Source: an uncultured Agathobacter sp. | Lineage (GTDB): Bacteria; Bacillota; Clostridia; Lachnospirales; Lachnospiraceae | Length of the DNA: 23,272 nt | Direction of reading: 5' to 3' | Assembly: GCA_934359755.1 (NCBI GenBank) | Contig: CAKRLV010000038.1 | Coordinates: 1-23,272 of the forward strand | Shown: positions 15,069-22,155 of the stretch, one piece after another | Position numbering within the stretch: position 1 is the first letter of the stretch | Layout: each line of letters starts with the position of its first letter | Made by a program: the position numbers and the translations under genes | Notes under the pieces: model-generated | The model's input: the letters and a program-made list of their open reading frames with translations, nothing else | Databases searched by the model: none | Told to the model about the DNA's origin: nothing

Positions 15069-15110
15069 GGCAACACTATTATCATAGAAATATGATAATG
15101 GAGGTGTGCC
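15069..15110 (+). promoter_or_regulatory. Hairpin holding the ribosome site of the LytM-like gene
   Basis: ATTATCATA (15078-15086) and TATGATAAT (15091-15099) form a perfect 9-bp stem with loop GAAA. ACAC (15073-15076) and GTGT (15104-15107), then GGC (15069-15071) and GCC (15108-15110), extend it with one bulged A. The GGAG of the ribosome site (15100-15103) falls in the internal loop, 8 bases before the ATG. No T-run follows, so this is more likely translation control than a terminator. Confidence 0.65.
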
Positions 15111-15111
15111 T

Positions 15112-15813
15112 ATGAAGAAACAATATATTGCGGCAATTGCCTGTCTGATGGCGGGAGCTATAGGGTTTATAGGAGTTTATGTGAATAATGCAGGGGCAAA
15201 AAAGCAGCAGGATGTGGCAAAAAATGTTGAATCTGCTGTAGAGAGTCCGAAGACTGCAGAGACTTCAAATGTCGTAAAGCCTAAGCCACAGATTGTCGAG
15301 CCCAAAGTTGTAGAAGAGGAAAAGGAAGAAAAAGAAGAAGAGACTCAGGCAAAGGAAGAGGAGCAGCCTGTTGAAGATGCTGTTGCAGAGATTTCCCTTC
15401 ATTTTGCAGCGGATAGTGCAGTCAGTCCAATGAAAGGGGAAGTGATTTTGCCATATAGCATGGACAAAACACTTTACTTTCCAACATTAGATCAGTATAA
15501 GTATAATCCAGCCGTTATAGTGCAGGGAGAAGTTGATGACAAGGTTTGCTTTATCGCAAAGGGTAACATAACAAATATTGAGAAGAATGAAGAGACGGGC
15601 TGTACAGTGACGCAGGATTTAGGGGACGGATATACAGCAATTTACGGTCAGCTGAAGGATCTGACAGTGAAGGTCGGAGATTCAGTTGAAGGAGGAGAGA
15701 TAGCAGGATATATAGCTGAACCAACGAAATATTATTCTGTTGAAGGAAGCAATTTATATTTTCAGATGCTAAAAGATGGAAAGTCTGTAGACCCAACGGA
15801 ATATATTAAGTAG
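15112..15813 (+). CDS. Membrane-anchored degenerate LytM/M23-fold protein (SpoIIQ-like layout)
   Basis: A 233-residue protein with one N-terminal membrane anchor (about residues 5-24) and an acidic Glu/Lys linker (about 45-95). The C-terminal LytM-like domain runs from about 105 to the end, with AVIVQGEVDDK, GYTAIYGQL, VKVGDSVEGGEIAGYI and LYFQM. In active M23 peptidases these positions carry HxxxD, YxHL and HxHF ligands. Here the His are replaced (YGQL, LYFQ) and the first motif is absent, so no zinc site remains. SpoIIQ of Bacillus, a spore-engulfment channel protein, has a similar anchor plus degenerate LytM layout. Orthology is only a suggestion. The start at 15112 is set by TGGAGG; a GTG at 15106 is too close. 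Confidence 0.75.
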   Translation: MKKQYIAAIACLMAGAIGFIGVYVNNAGAKKQQDVAKNVESAVESPKTAETSNVVKPKPQIVEPKVVEEEKEEKEEETQAKEEEQPVEDAVAEISLHFAADSAVSPMKGEVILPYSMDKTLYFPTLDQYKYNPAVIVQGEVDDKVCFIAKGNITNIEKNEETGCTVTQDLGDGYTAIYGQLKDLTVKVGDSVEGGEIAGYIAEPTKYYSVEGSNLYFQMLKDGKSVDPTEYIK

Positions 15814-15848
15814 AGGCATTTTAAATGGGCTGTAATTGTTGCTGGTCA

Positions 15849-15869
15849 TACTGTTAGGTGTGAACAGTA
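15849..15869 (+). repeat. 21-bp palindromic repeat, copy 1
   Basis: The arms TACTGTT and AACAGTA are perfect 7-base inverted repeats around AGGTGTG. An identical 21-base copy occurs at 20646-20666 in another intergenic space. Flanking bases differ, so the shared unit is just this hairpin. It could be a small dispersed repeat or a regulator binding site. Confidence 0.85.
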
Positions 15870-15886
15870 CACACATCAGGTGAAAT

Positions 15887-15916
15887 AATTCAAGAGCGCC
15901 TAAGCGTTCTTGAATT
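15887..15916 (+). terminator. Hairpin, probable terminator of the LytM-like transcript
   Basis: AATTCAAGAGCGC (15887-15899) pairs with GCGTTCTTGAATT (15904-15916), 13 bp with one G-U and a 4-base loop. Only a weak T-rich run follows. Its 3' arm doubles as the -35 of the next promoter. Confidence 0.6.
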
Positions 15917-15938
15917 GTTCACATTTATACAATATAAT
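15910..15938 (+). promoter_or_regulatory. Promoter of the GGDEF gene
   Basis: TTGAAT (15910-15915) and a perfect TATAAT (15933-15938) are 17 bases apart. The start would be near 15945, giving a leader of about 100 bases that opens with the GGGTC hairpin. Confidence 0.7.
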
Positions 15939-15947
15939 ATGATTAAA

Positions 15948-16003
15948 GGGTCGAAAACTATCATCGATACATGCGTGCAATTCGATGTATACATTAGTGA
16001 CCC
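15948..16003 (+). ncRNA. Structured 5' leader of the GGDEF gene, unknown class
   Basis: Nested arms are GGGTC (15948-15952) with GACCC (15999-16003), ACTA (15957-15960) with TAGT (15995-15998), and TCATCGA with TCGATG further in. This leaves a bulged GAAA and a loop containing ATGCGTGCA. It starts at the predicted 5' end of the mRNA. It does not match the c-di-GMP riboswitch consensus I know. The following GCACCACACC and AGAGGGAGAG (ribosome site) could interact with it. Confidence 0.5.
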
Positions 16004-16043
16004 GCACCACACCGAGAAGTAGTGATTTTAGAGGGAGAGCCGA

Positions 16044-17642
16044 ATGGAATTGAAAGGCTATAATGAAATAGTACAACAATGGATAGATGGTGTATTATCG
16101 AATATTAGTACAGATGCTGAGATTACGCTTAAATACTGTAATGATATAGTTGATTATGGTTCAAAGATAAATGATTCAAAGCTCATAGGATTTGGGTATT
16201 TTCATATAGCACAGGTTTATTATAGTCTTAATGATGGAAACAAATTCTTCGAATACATAATTAAGAGCCTGTCTTTTTTGGAGAAAGCGGGTCAGTGGGA
16301 ATACATAGCCAGAGCGTACAATCTGCTTGGAATCACAGCAGTTCATAGAGGAAATGCACCAATTGCCTTTGATTATTATTTGAATGGAATTGCATATTGT
16401 CAGAAATATGACCTTCCAGATGTGGAGGTCATTTTGAATACAAATTGTGGAGTGCTCAACATGCATACAGGATGTTATGATGATGCACTTGAATTTTTTC
16501 ATAAAGCATTTGATTATATGCATGACAGAATTAATGAACCCAATTACCATAGTTATATGATATGCATTTATCAGAATATAGCAACATGCAATGTCGAGTG
16601 CGGAAAATATGGTGATGTGGACGAGATATTTAAGAAAATTAATAAAGTCCATTGGTCATATGCGGATTATATAGACAGACTTGGGATTCTTTGTGCGGAG
16701 ACATATTATTATCACAAGACAGGACAGACACAGTTAAGGGACGACTGTATAGCACAGATTGATTGTGGAATATCAGAGAATATAGCGATTATGGATATGT
16801 TTGATGATTTTTATAGATACAGTGAGATACTGTTAGAATGTGATAAAGACGATGAACTCTGGCATTTTATAGAGATAATAGAGCCAATGATAAAGAGTTT
16901 CAACATCACATATATGCAGATGATGGAGATTTCTTTGAAGATTAAATACTATAAGAAGAATAAGAAATATGCGGAGTATTTACAGGCGGCAGGTCTTTAC
17001 TATGAGATGTCGGAGAAGCAGCGTAAGGAGATGCAGAGCATGATTCGCAATGCATTGCAGATTCGAAGGAGGCTTGAGACTGCTGATAGAATCAGAAGAG
17101 AAGTGGAGGAACAGAATCAGATACTTGAACACCGCTCAGAGCACGATTCACTTACAAAGCTGCCGAATAGGTTCAAGCTGGATGATTTTGCCAATAAGGC
17201 ATTTGGCAAGGCAAAAGAGATGAGACTTCCATTTGCAATCGAGATATTTGATATTGACTACTTTAAGGAGTTCAACGATAATTACGGACATCAGGAGGGT
17301 GATGTATGCCTTGCTAAGGTGGCTGGGGTTATCAATGACATGATAGATAAATATGGAATATTTGGGGCAAGATATGGTGGAGATGAATTTGTTGTAATTT
17401 ATGAGAATATCTCTATGGAACAGGCGGAGAAGTTCGCAGATGAACTGAAGAAGAGAATAATGGAACTTGGTATAGAGCATAAATTTTCAAAAGCTCTGCC
17501 TATCGTGACGATTTCACAGGGTATCTGCCATGGATATCCGAAGGAAGATGAGAAAGTATGGGATTATTTGCATGTAGCAGATGAGATGCTGTACCGCATG
17601 AAGAAAAAGACAAGAAATGATTATTGTGTAGGAAAATATTAA
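16044..17642 (+). CDS. TPR-GGDEF diguanylate cyclase
   Basis: A 532-residue cytoplasmic protein. Residues 1 to about 340 are helical repeats of TPR type (FGYFHIAQVYYSLND, ARAYNLLGITAVHRGN, FDYYLNGIAYCQK). A coiled-coil linker at about 340-372 leads into a GGDEF domain starting at HDSLTKLPNR. The active motif ARYGGDEF is intact (GGDEF at 445-449), as are FDIDYFKEFND and YGHQEGD for metal and GTP. It should therefore make cyclic di-GMP. The RxxD product-inhibition site expected just before GGDEF is absent (MIDKYGIFGA). There is no membrane span, so TPRs probably sense a protein or peptide partner. GAGGGAGAG precedes the ATG. Confidence 0.92.
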   Translation: MELKGYNEIVQQWIDGVLSNISTDAEITLKYCNDIVDYGSKINDSKLIGFGYFHIAQVYYSLNDGNKFFEYIIKSLSFLEKAGQWEYIARAYNLLGITAVHRGNAPIAFDYYLNGIAYCQKYDLPDVEVILNTNCGVLNMHTGCYDDALEFFHKAFDYMHDRINEPNYHSYMICIYQNIATCNVECGKYGDVDEIFKKINKVHWSYADYIDRLGILCAETYYYHKTGQTQLRDDCIAQIDCGISENIAIMDMFDDFYRYSEILLECDKDDELWHFIEIIEPMIKSFNITYMQMMEISLKIKYYKKNKKYAEYLQAAGLYYEMSEKQRKEMQSMIRNALQIRRRLETADRIRREVEEQNQILEHRSEHDSLTKLPNRFKLDDFANKAFGKAKEMRLPFAIEIFDIDYFKEFNDNYGHQEGDVCLAKVAGVINDMIDKYGIFGARYGGDEFVVIYENISMEQAEKFADELKKRIMELGIEHKFSKALPIVTISQGICHGYPKEDEKVWDYLHVADEMLYRMKKKTRNDYCVGKY

Positions 17643-17685
17643 TCAAACCTTAATATGTTACCCTATAGTTAATTCATATTTAATT

Positions 17686-17732
17686 CGCTACAATGTATCT
17701 ATGATGATCATAAATACTTGTAGCGATTTTTT
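17686..17732 (+). terminator. Intrinsic terminator of the GGDEF gene
   Basis: CGCTACAATGTAT (17686-17698) pairs with ATACTTGTAGCG (up to 17725), with one bulge and an inner palindrome TATGATGATCATA. TTTTTT follows at 17727. It ends only 24 bases before the response-regulator start, so it could also act as an attenuator for that gene. Confidence 0.75.
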
Positions 17733-17756
17733 GACTACAAAACCCGGGAGGAAACT

Positions 17757-18452
17757 ATGTACAACGTATTAGTATGTGACGATGAAAAAGATATTGTATC
17801 TGCCCTTAGAATTTATCTTACAAGTGAGGGCTATCAGGTATATGAGGCTTATAACGGCAAAGAAGCAATCGAGGTAATTAAGCAGAAGGAAGTTCATCTT
17901 GTGCTCATGGATATCATGATGCCAGAGATGGATGGAATATCTGCAATGGTAAAAATAAGAGATATTTCTAATGTGCCAGTTATCCTTTTGACAGCAAAAG
18001 GCGAAGATACTGACAAAATCCTCGGTCTGACAGTTGGTGCAGACGATTACATAACAAAGCCATTTAATCCAGTAGAGCTTCAGGCAAGAGTGAAATCACA
18101 GATCAGAAGATATATGCTGCTTGGCAGTGGAAATGGTGCAGCAGTAAGTGGAAAGCTTACTGTAGGTTCAATTGAGCTTGATGATAAGTCTAAAGAGGTA
18201 ACTGTGGACGGAGAATTGATTAACCTCACCAGGACCGAGTACGATATTTTAAAACTCCTGATGGAACATGTAGGAGAGGTCTTTTCGCCTAATCAGATAT
18301 ATGAGAGGGTTTGGAAAGACGATCCATTTGGAACAGAAAATACGGTAGCTGTACATATACGACACTTGAGAGAAAAGGTAGAGATAGATCCGGCCAACCC
18401 ACGTTACGTGAAGGTAATATGGGGGCGTGGATACAAGATGGAAGGTGAATAG
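17757..18452 (+). CDS. OmpR/PhoB-family response regulator
   Basis: A 231-residue regulator. The receiver domain (1 to about 118) has the acidic pair Asp8 and Asp9, phospho-acceptor Asp52 (VLMDIMMPEMDG), Thr79 and Lys101 (ITKPF). The C-terminal winged helix (about 130-230) has LTRTEYDILKLLMEHVGEVF and the AVHIRHLREKVE recognition helix, then RGYKM. It binds DNA as a dimer when phosphorylated. GGGAGGAAA precedes the ATG. The kinase gene starts 3 bases after its stop, so the pair forms one operon. The target genes are not evident. Confidence 0.96.
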   Translation: MYNVLVCDDEKDIVSALRIYLTSEGYQVYEAYNGKEAIEVIKQKEVHLVLMDIMMPEMDGISAMVKIRDISNVPVILLTAKGEDTDKILGLTVGADDYITKPFNPVELQARVKSQIRRYMLLGSGNGAAVSGKLTVGSIELDDKSKEVTVDGELINLTRTEYDILKLLMEHVGEVFSPNQIYERVWKDDPFGTENTVAVHIRHLREKVEIDPANPRYVKVIWGRGYKMEGE

Positions 18453-18455
18453 TAT

Positions 18456-20558
18456 ATGCAGGATGTTGAAAACATCAAAGGTGCAGAAAGCATTAAAGGT
18501 GCGGAAGATATTGGAAATATGAAGAATACCAGAAATACAGAAAATTACAGAGAAATGGAAATCGACAGAATAAAATATTCAGGAATTATAAAATTCATCG
18601 CAACTATTGTACTAACATGCAGTATATGTGGTTTCATCGGAATGCTCTCGCTATCGGCAGTTTATACTGAAACTGGCAAAGATGACGGAATATATGAATA
18701 TGCATATGACTGTATCACACAGAATTACGTGCACGCTGTCCTTACAACGTTGGTAGAATCGCATGAAGAGAAGACAAAAGCCATAGATAATCTGCTTGAT
18801 GGAAGTGGACTTTCAGTTGCTGTTTTTGAGTCGGATACGAATGATATTGATAAGGTTGATGTCAGTGATGAGAAGAAATATGTATATGGCAATCCTAAAG
18901 ATTTAATAAAGGATTATAAATATTTCTATTGGGCACCCAAAGGAACGTCGTACAGTTACAATATTAATTCTCTGTTGGAAGTACTTCTTCAGAGAACATA
19001 CAGCTATGAGACGAATATAATTGATGAGGATGAAGAAAATCAGAAAACAGTATACTATATTGTACTTGTTGATGGACCATTTGAGGGTTCTATCACCAGC
19101 AAAGATAATATGTTTATTCAGACAAAGCAGCTTGTAAATGGTATCTCGTTCTGGGGAAAAAATGCCATGATCTATGAAGTAATCAGTTTTATTTTTATGA
19201 TAATAAGTGGTTCATACATGGTTTCGGCAGTAGGACACAAGCCGGGATATAAGGAGATATATCTGAGATTTGTCGACAGAGTTCCATTTGAAATTTACAG
19301 CGTGGCAATTTTTACGGTCGAAGCTATAGTAATATATATGTTGTATTTATTAATTTGGGAAGGAATAGTAACTGACTTTGTACAACTTATTATATTAGGA
19401 CTTCAGATAGCATTTATAATTGCATTTTTAGGGGTAGCATATATTGGAACATTTATAACAAGAATAAAAGCAAAAAAATTCTGGAGATATACACTTTTAT
19501 ACTATATGTTTGCGCCATTAAGAAAAATAGTATGGTATCGTAGGGAAGACAAATCACTTTTCAGAACAGTGACATGGCGTATGATACTTTGTATTTTTGT
19601 TCTTTTTGTGACATTCATATTCTGTTGGATTGAATCGCAAATTCTGTACACAGGATTTCCTATAGTAGTGTGGGTGCTTGTGGTATTAGCACTTGTGCCA
19701 GCAGGAGTATATATGCTTACATTCCAGATGAATGAGATAAAACAGGGTGTAGACAGACTTGCCAGTGGTGATGTGGACCATCCGATCAAAGTAGAAAAGC
19801 TAAATGGCAGCTTTAAAACCCATGCTGAAAAGCTAAATGAGATTGGAAATGGAATAGAGCTCGCAGTAAATGAAAAGATGAAGAGCGAGCGTTTAAAGAC
19901 AGAACTTATTACAAATGTCTCTCATGATATTAAGACACCACTTACATCGATAATCAATTATGTTGACCTTATGAAAAAGGAAAGCATCGATAATCAAACT
20001 GTTTTAGAGTATATGGAAGTACTAGACAGACAGTCTTCAAGACTCAAAAAACTTATAGAGGATCTTATAGAGGCATCTAAAGCATCAACAGGAAATCTTG
20101 CGGTCAATTTCGAGGAATGTGATATCGCAGTAATTTTAAGTCAGGCAGTTGGTGAATTTGAAGATAAGATGACAGCAAGGGAACTTACAGCAGTTGTAAG
20201 CTATCCAGAATATTCGATTAGTGTTAAGGCAGATGGAAGACATCTGTGGAGGGTATTTGATAATCTTCTTAATAATATCTGCAAATATGCACAGCCTGGA
20301 ACAAGGGTTTACATTGATGTAGCACAGAGAGGATCAATAGTTGAGATTATTTTTAAGAACATATCATCATCACAGCTTAATATATCAAGCGATGAGCTGA
20401 TGGAGCGATTTGTAAGAGGAGACAGTTCGAGAAATACAGAAGGAAGCGGACTGGGGCTTTCCATTGCTAACAGCCTTATGGAACTTATGAATGGAAAGAT
20501 GACGCTGGATGTTGATGGGGATTTGTTTAAGGTTACATTAGCATTTGATGCGGAGTAA
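18456..20558 (+). CDS. Multi-span sensor histidine kinase, partner of the upstream regulator
   Basis: A 700-residue kinase. The N-terminal 40 residues are polar and partly repeated (NIKGAESIKGAEDIG, NMKNTRNTENY). One span at about 46-70 leads to an extracellular region to about 225. Then come about five more spans (about 230-420) and a HAMP-like segment (MNEIKQGVDRLASGDVDHPI). The DHp box NVSHDIKTPLTSI has phospho-acceptor His490. The ATPase has an N box (NNLLNNICKY, about 601-610) and a G box GSGLGLS (663-669). All catalytic motifs look intact. AAGGTG overlapping the end of the regulator gene gives the ribosome site. The signal is unknown; the many spans suggest membrane or transporter-linked sensing. 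Confidence 0.94.
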   Translation: MQDVENIKGAESIKGAEDIGNMKNTRNTENYREMEIDRIKYSGIIKFIATIVLTCSICGFIGMLSLSAVYTETGKDDGIYEYAYDCITQNYVHAVLTTLVESHEEKTKAIDNLLDGSGLSVAVFESDTNDIDKVDVSDEKKYVYGNPKDLIKDYKYFYWAPKGTSYSYNINSLLEVLLQRTYSYETNIIDEDEENQKTVYYIVLVDGPFEGSITSKDNMFIQTKQLVNGISFWGKNAMIYEVISFIFMIISGSYMVSAVGHKPGYKEIYLRFVDRVPFEIYSVAIFTVEAIVIYMLYLLIWEGIVTDFVQLIILGLQIAFIIAFLGVAYIGTFITRIKAKKFWRYTLLYYMFAPLRKIVWYRREDKSLFRTVTWRMILCIFVLFVTFIFCWIESQILYTGFPIVVWVLVVLALVPAGVYMLTFQMNEIKQGVDRLASGDVDHPIKVEKLNGSFKTHAEKLNEIGNGIELAVNEKMKSERLKTELITNVSHDIKTPLTSIINYVDLMKKESIDNQTVLEYMEVLDRQSSRLKKLIEDLIEASKASTGNLAVNFEECDIAVILSQAVGEFEDKMTARELTAVVSYPEYSISVKADGRHLWRVFDNLLNNICKYAQPGTRVYIDVAQRGSIVEIIFKNISSSQLNISSDELMERFVRGDSSRNTEGSGLGLSIANSLMELMNGKMTLDVDGDLFKVTLAFDAE

Positions 20559-20645
20559 ATTCTTGTTTATATCTAAACTTTTCTGGCAAGTATTTTAATA
20601 TTTTTAGAAGATAGAAGGTAGTGGAATATAGTGGAAAGGATAAGT

Positions 20646-20666
20646 TACTGTTAGGTGTGAACAGTA
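20646..20666 (+). repeat. 21-bp palindromic repeat, copy 2
   Basis: Identical over 21 bases to the copy at 15849-15869, with arms TACTGTT and AACAGTA around AGGTGTG. It lies in the 204-base gap between the kinase and Fic genes, upstream of the Fic promoter. The rest of that gap is AT-rich, without other structure I can support apart from the hairpin at its end. Confidence 0.85.
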
Positions 20667-20718
20667 ATAAGGATAATGTAAAATAGTGAAAAAATAGTGT
20701 AATTTTAATGAAAAAATT

Positions 20719-20762
20719 AGCGCTCTCGTGATATAATATACATGTCAGGAGGGCGCTTTTTT
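20719..20762 (+). terminator. Terminator-like hairpin enclosing the Fic promoter -10
   Basis: AGCGCTCTC (20719-20727) pairs with GAGGGCGCT (20749-20757, one G-U), and a run of six T ends at 20762, directly before the Fic ATG. The loop contains TATAAT (20732-20737), a perfect -10. The 3' arm contains the Fic ribosome site AGGAGGG (20747-20753). Read-through from the kinase would form the hairpin; transcripts begun near 20744 would not. Confidence 0.55.
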
Positions 20763-21863
20763 ATGATTAAAGCTACTTTGTCAAATGAGATATTAATGTA
20801 TATAACAAAGATAGATAAAAATAGGTATAAGGTATCAGAAGTTTCGTTGCCAGTTACTGTAGAAAGTAAGTTGCGAAAAAATTCAAAGAAGAAAAGTTCC
20901 TATGCATCTACTAAAATTGAGGGAAATCCTTTATCAGAGAAGCAGGTGGATGAGGTTATAGATAGTGATGAACGGAAACACTATCTTAAACCGGAGCAGG
21001 AGGTTCGTAATTATTTCCTGGCATTGAATTATCTGGAAGAGAAGGCGGCGAAGAAGGAGCAGTTTTCTAAGAAACTGATATTAGATGTACAGAAGTATGT
21101 TGAAAAGGGAGCCTCAAAAGAAAAAATAGGACTTCGAGGACCGATGCCGCCAGGAGTATTATTTGCTGTATATGATTCACAAACAGGGAATCCTGATTAT
21201 ATTCCTCCGGAATACATTGATATACCTAATTTGTTGGATGAATTGGTAGAATATGTGAATACGACAGATGATCATCCACTCATAATTGCAGCTGTAGTTC
21301 ATTATCAGCTTGTAACTATTCATCCGTTTGAAGATGGAAATGGGCGAACAGCAAGGTTGCTCTCGGGATATATTTTAGATATAAACGGATATGGTTTTAA
21401 CGGAATTGGCTCATTAGAAGAGTATTTTGCATATGATATTGATGAATACTATGAATCAATCCAGATGGGGCTGCCTGCACTGTATTATTCGGGACGGGAT
21501 AATCCCCCGCATCCGGAAATCTGGATCAATTATTTCCTTCGCATGGTACTGCTGTATTCAAATAAGATTTGTGAATTGTCGGAGAGTTCAAACGGCAAAG
21601 AATTGGAAGGAAGCCTTTCGTATTTAAAAGGTAAAGAGAAAGAATTACTCTTGCTGCTCGTAAAGAACTACAAAAGAGAGTTCACGCCTATCGAAGTCAG
21701 CAAAGAGCTTAAAGTTACAAATAAGACGGTAATTAATCGACTTGCAACACTTGTAAAAAATGGATTTGTTGTTCCGAACATGGTTAAGGAGCGTATACGT
21801 TCCTATGAACTTTCTGCCTTTACAAAGCAGAATGAGAAGGAGATAAAAAAGCTTTTGAAGTGA
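20763..21863 (+). CDS. Fic-domain AMP transferase with N-terminal inhibitory helix and C-terminal winged helix
   Basis: A 366-residue protein. The ATG at 20763 is chosen: AGGAGGG ends 9 bases before it, while an earlier ATG at 20742 lies at or before the predicted transcription start. The Fic motif HPFEDGNGRTAR begins at His187 and is complete. An inhibitory motif of the S-x3-E-(G/N) type is present near the N-terminus (Ser49, Glu53, Gly54, Asn55). This places it in class II, where the Glu blocks ATP orientation until relieved. A C-terminal winged helix (FTPIEVSKELKVTNKTVINR) may bind DNA and autoregulate. Fic proteins AMPylate protein hydroxyls; the target here is unknown. It is probably monocistronic. 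Confidence 0.93.
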   Translation: MIKATLSNEILMYITKIDKNRYKVSEVSLPVTVESKLRKNSKKKSSYASTKIEGNPLSEKQVDEVIDSDERKHYLKPEQEVRNYFLALNYLEEKAAKKEQFSKKLILDVQKYVEKGASKEKIGLRGPMPPGVLFAVYDSQTGNPDYIPPEYIDIPNLLDELVEYVNTTDDHPLIIAAVVHYQLVTIHPFEDGNGRTARLLSGYILDINGYGFNGIGSLEEYFAYDIDEYYESIQMGLPALYYSGRDNPPHPEIWINYFLRMVLLYSNKICELSESSNGKELEGSLSYLKGKEKELLLLLVKNYKREFTPIEVSKELKVTNKTVINRLATLVKNGFVVPNMVKERIRSYELSAFTKQNEKEIKKLLK

Positions 21864-21916
21864 GACAGGCGCATGATGGAAAATGAAGAGAGCCTGAGGT
21901 GTCTTCTTTTCTTCTT

Positions 21917-21961
21917 GAGCTTATTCACCGGCATTTCCTTCATCTTATTACTTTCTGCCAT
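21917..21961 (-). pseudogene. First codons of a lost MATE efflux transporter
   Basis: On the minus strand AGGAGG (21978-21973) is followed by ATG at 21961 and the codons for MAESNKMKEMPVNKL. From memory this matches the cytoplasmic start of Clostridia MATE exporters (NKMG.MPV.KLL...). After Leu15 the frame continues as a basic non-transporter sequence (KKKRRHLRLS) into the Fic 3' end. The rest of the gene appears deleted. It keeps its own promoter and attenuator. A short unrelated peptide is the alternative. Confidence 0.5.
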
Positions 21962-21988
21962 CTTAACTTAATCCTCCTTTTTCTGTAC

Positions 21989-22041
21989 AAAAAAGTGTGC
22001 ACTTATCTTATAAGTTGGACTTACGCTGATAAGCTACACAC
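21989..22041 (-). promoter_or_regulatory. Attenuator hairpin before the MATE remnant
   Basis: On the minus strand GTGTG (22041-22037) and CTTATC (22033-22028) pair with GATAAG (22007-22002) and CACAC (21999-21995). A run of T follows (21994-21989), then the AGGAGG ribosome site. The loop contains CTTATAAG, a possible alternative pairing partner. It is a terminator placed inside a leader, as in regulated transporter genes. Confidence 0.6.
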
Positions 22042-22052
22042 TCTTTCATGGC

Positions 22053-22081
22053 ATTATAAAATTATGAAAAACGAGTAACAA
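22053..22081 (-). promoter_or_regulatory. Promoter of the MATE remnant leader
   Basis: On the minus strand TTGTTA (22081-22076) and a perfect TATAAT (22058-22053) are 17 bases apart, with a start near 22046, directly before the attenuator. The -35 overlaps the terminator of the XRE gene. Confidence 0.55.
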
Positions 22082-22110
22082 AACTGGATTTACGCAATTT
22101 TGCTACTCGT
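22071..22110 (-). terminator. Intrinsic terminator of the XRE gene
   Basis: On the minus strand ACGAGTAGCAAAATTG (22110-22095) pairs with CAGTTTTGTTACTCGT (22086-22071), 16 bases with two mismatches and an 8-base loop. TTTTTCATAATTTT follows. It lies 45 bases after the stop of the XRE regulator. Confidence 0.75.
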
Positions 22111-22155
22111 TCAAAAGTTGTTATATTTTTATTTTGGGGAAAAGTCAAATTATTT

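Noticed and set aside
15948..16043. c-di-GMP (GEMM) riboswitch upstream of the GGDEF gene
   Set aside because: The conserved class I core segments are not present; it was kept only as an unclassified leader.
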